A stretch of DNA of 64,000 nt from Hyphomicrobiales bacterium (GTDB lineage: Bacteria; Pseudomonadota; Alphaproteobacteria; Rhizobiales; Rhizobiaceae): contig UCLB01000007.1 of NCBI GenBank assembly GCA_900473205.1, positions 62,001-126,000 of the forward strand. The letters are read 5' to 3'. The position numbers were made by a program, and so were the translations under genes. Positions 57,607-64,000 of this stretch are shown here, one piece after another; the stretch's first letter is position 1, and each line of letters starts with the position of its first letter. The notes beneath the pieces are model-generated. The model had not been told where the DNA came from. It worked only from the letters and a program-made list of their open reading frames with translations, and did not search any database.

Positions 57607-58685
57607 GCCACGATCCTTGCAAGAGATTTCAGCCAGTGAACATCGATCTCATCTCCTACAGTCGGCAGGGCACCCAAAGAGGGATCGTGTCGCAGCATGA
57701 AATCCGAACCATCGGCAAGCCGCAGCAAGAGCCGCGTCTCCGAGCCGAGATATATCAATTCGGACAAACGACCGCGCAATCCTTCGAAATCACCTGATGG
57801 AGAAGGGCCAAGGCGGATTTGTTCAGGACGGATGACCAGCGCCACTTCGCTGGTGGATGTGTCGCGAGCGGTATATCGGCCCGAAAACGTGCCGTTCCCG
57901 GTTTGAACCGTTGCCGACTGCCCATCGACGCTCTGACGCATGCCCTTCAGCACATTGGAATTACCGATAAAGGTTGCGGAAAAAATCGTCGTCGGGTCGG
58001 CATAGATTTCCTGCGGGGTGCCAAGCTGCTCGACCTTGGCATGGTTCATCACGCAAATCCTGTCGGACATGACCAGTGCTTCCTCCTGGTCATGCGTGAC
58101 GTAGATGACTGTCGTGCCATATTCGCTGTGCAGGCGGCGGATTTCCAGCTGCATCCGCTCCCGCAATGCTTTGTCGAGCGCGCCGAGCGGTTCGTCCATC
58201 AGGATGATATTGGGCCGGAAGACAAAGCAGCGTGCCAGAGCCACACGCTGCTGTTGGCCACCGGAAAGCTCCTGCGGAAAGCGGTGAGAAAAGTTGTCGA
58301 GCTGCACTTTGCGCAGCGTTTCCGCCACCTTGGCACCGATATCGGCAGCGGGCAGTTTGCGCATTTCAAGCGGAAAGGAGACGTTTTCCTCCACCGTCAT
58401 ATGGGGAAAGAGAGCATAATGCTGGAAGACCAACCCCATGCCCCGCTGGTTGACCGGGCGGTGTGTCCAGTCCTGACCATCCACCATCAGGCGACCCGCC
58501 GATGGCTCGGCCAGACCGGAAATCATCTGCAACAGGGTTGTCTTGCCGGAGCCAGACGGACCGAGGAGGGTGAGAAACTCACCCTCTCTCACGTCAAGAC
58601 TGGTGGGTTCCAGCGCGGTGAAAGTACCATAGCGCTTCGACAGGCCTTCAAGCACAATTTTGCTCTCACCAGTTACCGTCGTCAT
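57603..58685 (-). CDS. PotA-like ABC importer ATPase (cassette B)
   Basis: A 360-aa ATPase. Walker A is LGPSGSGKTTLLQ, the Q loop VFQHYALFPHMT, the signature LSGGQQQRVALARCFVFRP, Walker B IILMDEPLGALDK and the switch VTHDQEEALV. A C-terminal TOBE domain has VIRPEQIRLGPS. It is paralogous to the cassette A ATPase. It follows the binding-protein gene after a 113-bp gap with a GC-rich hairpin, and overlaps the permease gene. Confidence 0.92.
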   Translation of the reverse strand: MTTVTGESKIVLEGLSKRYGTFTALEPTSLDVREGEFLTLLGPSGSGKTTLLQMISGLAEPSAGRLMVDGQDWTHRPVNQRGMGLVFQHYALFPHMTVEENVSFPLEMRKLPAADIGAKVAETLRKVQLDNFSHRFPQELSGGQQQRVALARCFVFRPNIILMDEPLGALDKALRERMQLEIRRLHSEYGTTVIYVTHDQEEALVMSDRICVMNHAKVEQLGTPQEIYADPTTIFSATFIGNSNVLKGMRQSVDGQSATVQTGNGTFSGRYTARDTSTSEVALVIRPEQIRLGPSPSGDFEGLRGRLSELIYLGSETRLLLRLADGSDFMLRHDPSLGALPTVGDEIDVHWLKSLARIVA

Positions 58686-58763
58686 CGTCGCTCCTGCAAG
58701 TCATAGTAGGCTAAAGCACCGGGATAGAGGGTGCGCCTGCGTTTCATCGGGCTGGCATCGCGA

Positions 58764-58781
58764 GGGGGCTGTGACGCCCCC
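58764..58781 (-). terminator. GC-rich hairpin between binding-protein and ATPase genes
   Basis: GGGGGC (58764-58769) pairs with GCCCCC (58776-58781) around a 6-base loop in the 113-bp gap. In ABC operons such hairpins often stabilise or attenuate the message so that the binding protein is made in excess. No T-tract is obvious, so a partial terminator or stabiliser is more likely than a full stop. Confidence 0.5.
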
Positions 58782-58798
58782 CAACACGAAAACTTCAA

Positions 58799-59857
58799 TC
58801 ACATCAGAAGCCATCCATTGAAGCGCTCCGTCAGTGCAGAGCGATTGGCTTTCCAGAAGGGTTCGGACGCCAGCGACATGGATTTCAGGTTCTGCGGAGC
58901 GGTCGGCAGGACCGAAGCACGTTCGGCGGAAATATGGTCATAGGCTTTCAGATTGGTCGGGCCATAGGCCAGCTTGTCCGTAAACTTCGCCTGCATGTCG
59001 GCCTGAGCGCAGAAAGCCACGAATTCGCGGGCAAGATCGGCTTTCGGATTGCCCTTTGGAACACCCCAGCCCTCAATCGAATAAAGCCCGCCATTCCAGA
59101 CGATCTTTGCCGGTGCGCCATTATCGATGGCAGCCTGGAAGCGTGCGTTCCATCCAGCGATCATATCGACTTCACCGCTTTCCAGAAGCTGTGTCGATTG
59201 CGCGCCGCCCGTCCACCAGACGTCGACCTTGTCGCGGATCTGGTCGAGCTTCTTGAACGCCCGGTCGACATCCAGCGGATAGAGATCGGCCGGTTTGACG
59301 CCATCCGCCATGAGGGCGATTTCGAGTGTGTCGATCGGGTTCTTGCGAAGAGACCGACGGCCGGGGAAGCGATCGAAATCCCAGAAGGCGTCCCATCCAG
59401 CTGGCGCATCGGAAAACGTGTCGGTATTATAGGCAAGCACGGTCGAGTAGACGTCCGTACCCAACATGTTGGGATGGACCGCTTCGGGCATGACATCGGC
59501 AACCTTTGCCGGGTCAAGGTTCAACGGCTCCAGCAAGCCCTGCTCTTCGAGAATAAGGCGTGCCGATAGCGTCAGCGTGCAGACATCCCAGATGTAGGAG
59601 CCCGTTTCCACGATGGACTTGAATTGCGCTGTCGGCTCCGCGTCACGCGCGACACCATTTATGGAAATGCCGGTCGCTGCGGTGAAGGGCTCGTAAAATG
59701 CCTTGCGATAGCCCTCGGTAAACGGGCCACCGGGGTCGGCCACGACGAGCGACTCGTTTGCCCATGAGCGACGGGTCAGCATGGGTGTGGCAAGAGCGGC
59801 AGTCCCTGCCACCAGAAAGCCACGACGGGATAGGTTCAGTAAACTGGTCTTGGTCAC
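58799..59857 (-). CDS. Periplasmic solute-binding protein, Tat-type signal (cassette B)
   Basis: A 352-aa PotD-type binding protein with a twin-arginine signal (LSRRGFLVAGTAALATPML). The mature region has VADPGGPFTEGYRKAFYEPF, FPGRRSLRKNPIDTLEIALMADG, DLYPLDVDRAFKKLDQIRDK and ESGEVDMIAGWNARF, matching the cassette A binding protein closely. GTG at 59857 is the best start because GAGGAG lies 6 bp upstream; an in-frame ATG at 59911 gives a charged, non-signal extension. It is 88 bp after the crotonase gene. Ligand unknown. Confidence 0.88.
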   Translation of the reverse strand: MTKTSLLNLSRRGFLVAGTAALATPMLTRRSWANESLVVADPGGPFTEGYRKAFYEPFTAATGISINGVARDAEPTAQFKSIVETGSYIWDVCTLTLSARLILEEQGLLEPLNLDPAKVADVMPEAVHPNMLGTDVYSTVLAYNTDTFSDAPAGWDAFWDFDRFPGRRSLRKNPIDTLEIALMADGVKPADLYPLDVDRAFKKLDQIRDKVDVWWTGGAQSTQLLESGEVDMIAGWNARFQAAIDNGAPAKIVWNGGLYSIEGWGVPKGNPKADLAREFVAFCAQADMQAKFTDKLAYGPTNLKAYDHISAERASVLPTAPQNLKSMSLASEPFWKANRSALTERFNGWLLM

Positions 59858-59945
59858 ATCATTCTCCTCTGTGGTTTTTTTAGTTCGGCATCGTTGATCG
59901 ACACTCGACATTGGCGCTTCGGCGTTGCCGCCGAAGCGCTGTCAC

Positions 59946-60716
59946 TCACGCCTTGCGTGCAGCCCGCACGGCCAGAAATTTCTCCATCATCGCCTGTGGT
60001 TCACCGGAAGCGTAGGCTTCGCGCTGGATGCGAACGCCGGAGGTCATGGCATCATCGAAGCCTTCCTGCGTCAGCTCGGCAAAGCGCTTGCGGTTCAAGC
60101 GCATGGCGCCCGGTGGCTTTTCTGCCAGGAATTCTGCAAGCGCCAAGGCTTCCGACTGAACCTTGTCCTCATCCACCAGACGGGAAATCAGTCCGAAGGA
60201 GAAAGCCTCTTCGGCTTCAAGCATGCGACCGGTCAAGGTAAGGTCGATGGTGCGAGCGGTTCCGATGAATTCCCGCATGATCCAGCTGCCGGTGACGGTG
60301 GCGATCCCGGAATTGATTTCGGGCTGTCCCATCTTCACACCGGCATGCGCCACACGAAGGTCGCACAGCAACGACACCTGAAAAGCGGACCCTGCCGCGA
60401 TGCCGTTGAGCGCCGCAACGATTGGCTTTGAGCCGAGCCTGAACAGGTTATAGAGCCGCTTCCACTCTCCCATCCAGCTGACAGCGCGGTCGGCATCAAA
60501 GCTCTTGCTTTCGGACAGGTCCTGTCCGGCACCAAAGGCCCGATTTCCAGCACCTGTCAGAACAATGGCCCTGACAGAACCGTCAGCCTCTGCCGCCTCG
60601 AGGGCTGCAATCAGGTCTGAACGCATTTCCGTGTTCCAGGCATTGAGTTTTTCAGGACGGTTCAGTGTCAGCCTCCGCACGGAACCAATTGTCTCAACCA
60701 GTACAAAATCCGACAT
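59946..60716 (-). CDS. Enoyl-CoA hydratase/isomerase family protein (cassette B)
   Basis: A 256-aa crotonase. The oxyanion-hole segment AFGAGQDLSESKS and the core LNGIAAGSAFQVSLLCD are present. Position of the first catalytic Glu is Gln (AFQV rather than GxE), while the second Glu is kept in KMGQPEINSGIATV. One acid remaining is a pattern found in dehydratases, isomerases and CaiD-like enzymes. ATG at 60716 has GAGG upstream; ATG at 60734 lies in the operator region. It is the first gene of cassette B, divergent from its IclR regulator. Confidence 0.83.
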   Translation of the reverse strand: MSDFVLVETIGSVRRLTLNRPEKLNAWNTEMRSDLIAALEAAEADGSVRAIVLTGAGNRAFGAGQDLSESKSFDADRAVSWMGEWKRLYNLFRLGSKPIVAALNGIAAGSAFQVSLLCDLRVAHAGVKMGQPEINSGIATVTGSWIMREFIGTARTIDLTLTGRMLEAEEAFSFGLISRLVDEDKVQSEALALAEFLAEKPPGAMRLNRKRFAELTQEGFDDAMTSGVRIQREAYASGEPQAMMEKFLAVRAARKA

Positions 60717-60726
60717 GCCTACCTCA

Positions 60727-60751
60727 TATTGCATAGCGATAACTTTTATCG
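60727..60751. promoter_or_regulatory. Probable regulator site upstream of the cassette B crotonase
   Basis: TATTGCATAGCGATAA (60727-60742) is repeated as TATTGCATAACGATAA at 61777-61792 in front of the flavoenzyme genes. Here it also forms the dyad CGATAA-CTT-TTATCG (60737-60751). It begins 11 bp upstream of the crotonase start, in the gap shared with the divergent IclR gene. IclR binding is inferred. Confidence 0.6.
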
Positions 60752-60923
60752 TATGTTGATATCGACATTGAGAATGGTCAAGTTAAAAATGCACGGTCGA
60801 TGATTTAGGTGGGCGTGGCATTGCAGAGCGGTTGGTTGTAAAGCTGTCGGCCTGCCGCTTAGGGCGGAGTGGAAGCTCAAACAAAGAGCGCAGCGGTATC
60901 GCGAAAGTCGGACTAAGGCAGAT

Positions 60924-61706
60924 ATGGAAAACGACAGCCCACGGACCAAACGTGCAGAACCCTTGATGGTGAATTCCGTCGCCAAGGCGTTCAAGGTTTT
61001 GAATGTATTCGACAAGGGGCGGGGATCGCTGACGCTGTCACAGATCGCTCAGTTGACCGGCATGGATGTCAGCGCGGTTCAACGGTTCACCCATACACTG
61101 ACGCAATTGGGCTATCTGCGAAAAGACCCCCTGACGCGCCAGTTCGAGCTGTCGATCAAGACGCTCGATCTTGCCTACCACTACACACGCGGTTCGCGCC
61201 TGGTGGACCGGGCGATGCCGGTTCTCCAGCATCTGAGCAAGGAAACCGAAGAAGCTGTCAGCCTGACCATTCTTGATGGCACCGAGATCGTTTTCGTATC
61301 GCGCTTTCTCAGCCGTCAGTCTCTCAATACCGACGTCATTACCGGCTCGCGATTGCCAGCCTATTGCACATCGCCAGGCCGGGCCATTCTTTCGCGCATG
61401 TCGGAAGAAGCGGCCCTCGACGTGCTGGGACAGACGAAGCTTCAGAACCACACACCCTCCACGCCACGAACCATCGAGGAGGTGGTGGAGCTTTTGAAGG
61501 AAGCACAAAAAAACGGCTACGCTTTTGCGTTCGAGGAAATTTATCACGGCGACGCCTCGGTCGCCGCTCCCATTCTTGGCCCTGACGGCGAAGTCGTTGC
61601 TGCCGTGAGCATTGCCGTGCCTCTGGCGCGAATGGGCCGGGATGAAATTCTGGAGACCTTTCCGAAGCTGGTGATCGCAGCCGCTCGCGGCATCTCCTTC
61701 ACCTGA
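60924..61706 (+). CDS. IclR family transcriptional regulator (cassette B)
   Basis: A 260-aa IclR protein. The winged helix is VNSVAKAFKVLNVFDKGRGS, LSQIAQLTGMDVSAVQRFTH and YLRKDPLTRQFELS. The effector domain includes LDGTEIVFVSRFLSRQ, YCTSPGRAILSRM and GYAFAFEEIYHGDASVAAPI. It is divergent from cassette B and upstream of the flavoenzyme genes. With identical 16-bp sites in front of both, it probably controls both units. Confidence 0.9.
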   Translation: MENDSPRTKRAEPLMVNSVAKAFKVLNVFDKGRGSLTLSQIAQLTGMDVSAVQRFTHTLTQLGYLRKDPLTRQFELSIKTLDLAYHYTRGSRLVDRAMPVLQHLSKETEEAVSLTILDGTEIVFVSRFLSRQSLNTDVITGSRLPAYCTSPGRAILSRMSEEAALDVLGQTKLQNHTPSTPRTIEEVVELLKEAQKNGYAFAFEEIYHGDASVAAPILGPDGEVVAAVSIAVPLARMGRDEILETFPKLVIAAARGISFT

Positions 61707-61760
61707 TCCTTCAACATTAGAAATTTCGACAATTGACAGCGAGTGCGATTCGGGATTGTC

Positions 61761-61792
61761 TTATTGCAATAGTTTTTATTGCATAACGATAA
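61761..61792. promoter_or_regulatory. Probable regulator site in front of the flavoenzyme genes
   Basis: TATTGCATAACGATAA (61777-61792) matches the site at 60727-60742 in 15 of 16 bases. With TTATTGCAATA just upstream (61761-61771) it also makes an imperfect inverted repeat around GTTTT. It ends only one base before the first possible ATG (61794), leaving no room for a normal ribosome site there. Confidence 0.6.
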
Positions 61793-61802
61793 GATGGCCT
61801 CC

Positions 61803-62111
61803 ATGTGTTCTCGTCGCCCGCAATTCTATCCAGCCGTCCCCTCAAAGCCCGATACCGTCATCCGTATCGACGGCGACGACATCCCGGCATGTGTGGGCGA
61901 TACGGTCATAGCGGCTTTGTTGCAATATGCAGAAATCATAGGCCGATCCGAATTCGATGGAACGGCACGGTCCGGCTTCTGTCTCATGGGGGCCTGTCAG
62001 GACTGCACGTTATGGACGGCATCCGGCAAGCGGCTGCGCGCCTGCATGACGACAGTCGAGCCGGGCATGGAGTTGCGCAGGACACCGTTGATCGGAGATG
62101 CAGCACCATGA
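61803..62111 (+). CDS. [2Fe-2S]-binding small subunit of a heteromeric flavoenzyme (HcnA/LhpE/OoxA-type)
   Basis: About 102 aa (if ATG 61803 is used; ATG 61794 is in frame and immediately follows the operator). It is a Fer2_4-type domain with strand pattern VIRIDGDDIPACVGDTVIAAL and the cluster cysteines in SGFCLMGACQDCTLW plus RACMTTV. This small subunit is the electron-transfer partner in HcnABC cyanide synthase, opine oxidase and cis-4-hydroxy-D-proline dehydrogenase. It overlaps the next gene by 4 bp. Confidence 0.88.
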   Translation: MCSRRPQFYPAVPSKPDTVIRIDGDDIPACVGDTVIAALLQYAEIIGRSEFDGTARSGFCLMGACQDCTLWTASGKRLRACMTTVEPGMELRRTPLIGDAAP

Positions 62112-63499
62112 CCCCTCCAACGCCCCCGGTCATCATCGGCGCAGGTCCGGCGGGGCTGGCATGTGCCCGCGCTTTGGTTGAGGCCGGAATACGGCCTGTC
62201 ATTATCGAGGAAGGTCTCTGTCCGGGCGGACAGGGAACAAGACGCCTGTCCGGGGCGATGACCAAGGAAGCGACACGTTTCATGGGGCGTCGTGCAGCGG
62301 CAGAAGCCTCGGCTCGAGAACGCTCTGAAGATCAAATCCTCGCCGCTTGCGACTGGCGTCCGCAGACACTGGCATGGGGCATATTTGCCGACCGGGTGGA
62401 GACAGTCAGCGAAGGTCGTCATGACAGCATTCCCTATGATCAGCTCATGATTGCCGTGGGTGCGACAGACAGGATCATGGCGATGCCGGGCTGGACATTG
62501 CCGGGGGTGTTTTCGCTGGGCGGTGCGCAGGTGGCCTTGAAAACCCACGCGTCATTAATCGGGAAGCGCGTGGTTCTCGCTGGGGCATCGCCTCTGCTCT
62601 ATCTCGCAGCGGCGCAATATGCGCGAATGGGCCTGCGCGAACTCACGGTCGTCGATACCGCCCGCCCCGCCGACAAACGGAAGGCGGCGCTCGGCATGGC
62701 GATGACGTCGCCATCGACGCTGCTTGAAGGCATCCAGCTTCTGCGCGAACTCAGACGCCACAAAATCCGCATCGTTGCGGGCGCGGCCCTCATCAAAGCA
62801 TCCGGCAGCGAACGGCTAGAAACCGTTCATATCCGCCACGCGAACGGAGCATTGGAAGCGATTGATTGCGACGCGCTGGCGTTCGGATATGGATTGCGGC
62901 CAGAGACGCAACTTGCCGAATTGGCGGGCGCAGACTTCCGTTTCGACGACACGCTTCGCCAGTGGTTTCCCATAAGCGATGCAGATGGCCGCGCCGGGCC
63001 AAAGCTCTGGCTCGCCGGTGACAGCGCATTGACCGGCGGCCGCATCGCCGCGGCACGGAGCGGACGGCTGGCGGCACTTTCAATGATCGCCGCGAGAGAG
63101 AACAACCCCAGCGATACACAAGAGATGAGGCAGCTGCGAAAATCCGTTTCACGCCTGCGTCGGTTTCAGATGCACATGGCTGGCGCTTTTCCCTGGCCGC
63201 ATGCGGCGGCAAAAGACCTTCCGGAGGACACCATCGTATGCCGTTGCGAGCGTGTGTCCGCGGGCGACATCCGTGATGCTGTTCGAAAAGTTGCAGGGCC
63301 GGTCGAGGTCAATCGCGTCAAGGCGATTACCCGCTGCGGCATGGGTCGCTGTCAGGGGCGCTATTGCGCGCAGACCCTTCAGGAGTTGACGGCAGCCACA
63401 AGCGGGCGACCCGTGGCCGATGTTGGCCGGCTTCGGGCTCAGGCGCCGGTGCGCCCAATACCGATGAGTGTTGACGAGGACGGAGGCGACCAGCGATGA
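62108..63499 (+). CDS. FAD/NAD(P)-binding alpha subunit with C-terminal [2Fe-2S] domain (HcnB/OoxA/LhpF-type)
   Basis: A 463-aa pyridine-nucleotide-disulfide-oxidoreductase-like subunit. The FAD site is VIIGAGPAGLACARALVEAG, with PGGQG after strand two. A second dinucleotide motif is VVLAGASPLLYLAAA. FAD-contacting LWLAGDSALTGG follows. The C-terminal BFD-like cluster region has Cys in VCRCERVSAGDIRD and TRCGMGRCQGRYCAQ. It is the middle component of the three-subunit dehydrogenase/oxidase, 4 bp overlap with both neighbours. The start at 62108 excludes a longer antisense-like frame. Confidence 0.9.
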   Translation: MTPPTPPVIIGAGPAGLACARALVEAGIRPVIIEEGLCPGGQGTRRLSGAMTKEATRFMGRRAAAEASARERSEDQILAACDWRPQTLAWGIFADRVETVSEGRHDSIPYDQLMIAVGATDRIMAMPGWTLPGVFSLGGAQVALKTHASLIGKRVVLAGASPLLYLAAAQYARMGLRELTVVDTARPADKRKAALGMAMTSPSTLLEGIQLLRELRRHKIRIVAGAALIKASGSERLETVHIRHANGALEAIDCDALAFGYGLRPETQLAELAGADFRFDDTLRQWFPISDADGRAGPKLWLAGDSALTGGRIAAARSGRLAALSMIAARENNPSDTQEMRQLRKSVSRLRRFQMHMAGAFPWPHAAAKDLPEDTIVCRCERVSAGDIRDAVRKVAGPVEVNRVKAITRCGMGRCQGRYCAQTLQELTAATSGRPVADVGRLRAQAPVRPIPMSVDEDGGDQR

Positions 63500-64000
63500 G
63501 CGCGCAGTTCGACGTCATCATCATCGGCGGAGGCCTTTTCGGCAGCTTCACAGGCCTGTTTCTGGCGCGGGCGGGCAAGCGTGTTGCCTTGATAGAGCGT
63601 GGCTTCGTTGGTGGGCAATCTAGCGGCGCCAACTTCGGGGGGCTTCGGCTGCAGGGACGCTCGCCGGAGCAATACCCACTGTCGCTCATGGCCCAACGAC
63701 ACTGGGAAGACTTCGAAACGCTCGTGGGGGAGGGATGCGAGTATGACCGCAACGGCATGGTCTACTTTGCTCACACCGAGGCTGGCAGGGAGCGCTTGCT
63801 GACATATGCCTCGCAATCACGCGCCTGCGGCCTTGAAGTCGAGATATGGGAAGATGCCGACATTCGCCACCGCATGCCCTGGCTGACAGGGAATGGATTG
63901 CTGGCATCTTATTCACCAAGATGTGCCGTCGCCAATCCGCGTATCAGCACACCTGCCGTGACACGCGCAATGGTGCGGGCCGGAGGTCATGTTTTCGAGC
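63496..64000 (+). CDS. FAD-dependent oxidoreductase catalytic subunit, 5' end (HcnC/OoxB/LhpB-type), partial
   Basis: The first 168 codons of a DAO-family flavoprotein (D-amino-acid-oxidase-like); the gene runs off the right edge. FAD site is VIIIGGGLFGSFTGLFLARA with Glu in LIERGFVGGQSS, then ANFGGLRLQGRS. It overlaps the previous gene by 4 bp, completing the three-gene set. This subunit oxidises the amine C-N bond in family members. Substrates in relatives include glycine (HcnC), opines, cis-4-hydroxy-D-proline and related secondary amines, so the exact substrate is open. Confidence 0.87.
   Translation, partial: MSAQFDVIIIGGGLFGSFTGLFLARAGKRVALIERGFVGGQSSGANFGGLRLQGRSPEQYPLSLMAQRHWEDFETLVGEGCEYDRNGMVYFAHTEAGRERLLTYASQSRACGLEVEIWEDADIRHRMPWLTGNGLLASYSPRCAVANPRISTPAVTRAMVRAGGHVFE

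Noticed and set aside
61803..64000. Calling the three-subunit flavoenzyme a hydrogen cyanide synthase
   Set aside because: Subunit layout is shared with opine oxidases and hydroxyproline dehydrogenase; cyanide synthesis is rare in this group and the context is catabolic.

Overview
This is about 64 kb of chromosomal DNA from an alphaproteobacterium of the Rhizobium/Agrobacterium group. That call rests on moderate-to-high GC, the housekeeping order cobT-cobS-J-domain gene-bolA / aroB-aroK / xerD-accA, the rhizobial style of the ugp genes, and the many ABC transporters, IclR regulators and two-component proteins. I see no tRNA, rRNA, CRISPR array, integrase, transposase or prophage.

Region 1 (1-8.4 kb) holds the end of a ugpAEC glycerol-3-phosphate importer, a GAF-GAF histidine kinase, and an RND efflux pump with its membrane fusion protein but no adjacent outer-membrane channel. 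Region 2 (8.8-18.2 kb) is the housekeeping core: a phytase-like exported protein, cobT and cobS, a J-domain protein, bolA-like, aroB and aroK, a 50-aa membrane protein, xerD and accA. Region 3 (18.2-28.9 kb) carries YceI, a polytopic membrane protein, a three-gene signalling operon (CHASE3 kinase, single-domain receiver, receiver-HWE kinase), two lipoprotein L,D-transpeptidase-like genes, an SDR, 3-methyladenine glycosylase and a chemoreceptor. Region 4 (28.9-39.6 kb) has a MarR regulator facing a three-subunit, membrane-bound FAD sugar/polyol dehydrogenase across a perfect 37-bp inverted repeat. It continues with an alpha/beta hydrolase, a class III aminotransferase and two convergent NodT-type outer-membrane channel genes.

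Region 5 (39.7-43.9 kb) is a compact three-gene set: aminotransferase, FAD D-2-hydroxyacid dehydrogenase and HglS-type 2-oxoadipate dioxygenase/decarboxylase. Read together it converts 2-aminoadipate through 2-oxoadipate and D-2-hydroxyglutarate to 2-oxoglutarate, the lower part of lysine catabolism.

Region 6 (44.0-64.0 kb) is the most unusual part. It contains two neighbouring paralogous cassettes. Each has a periplasmic binding protein, a PotA-like ATPase, a single-chain fused double permease, an acyl-CoA ligase, a crotonase-fold enzyme and an IclR regulator. Cassette A (44.1-51.4 kb) has a MatB-like malonyl-CoA-synthetase-type ligase and a crotonase without the usual catalytic acids. Cassette B (53.2-61.7 kb) has a CaiC-like ligase overlapping a Rossmann-fold gene of unknown function. 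A third ligase (51.6-53.2 kb), closely related to the cassette B ligase, lies between them. Cassette B runs into a three-subunit HcnABC/opine-oxidase/hydroxyproline-dehydrogenase-like flavoenzyme cut by the window end. Short palindromes shared between the cassette promoters look like regulator sites. I infer import of one or more unknown organic acids (possibly N-substituted or dicarboxylic), activation as CoA thioesters and processing by crotonases. No substrate can be read from sequence alone.
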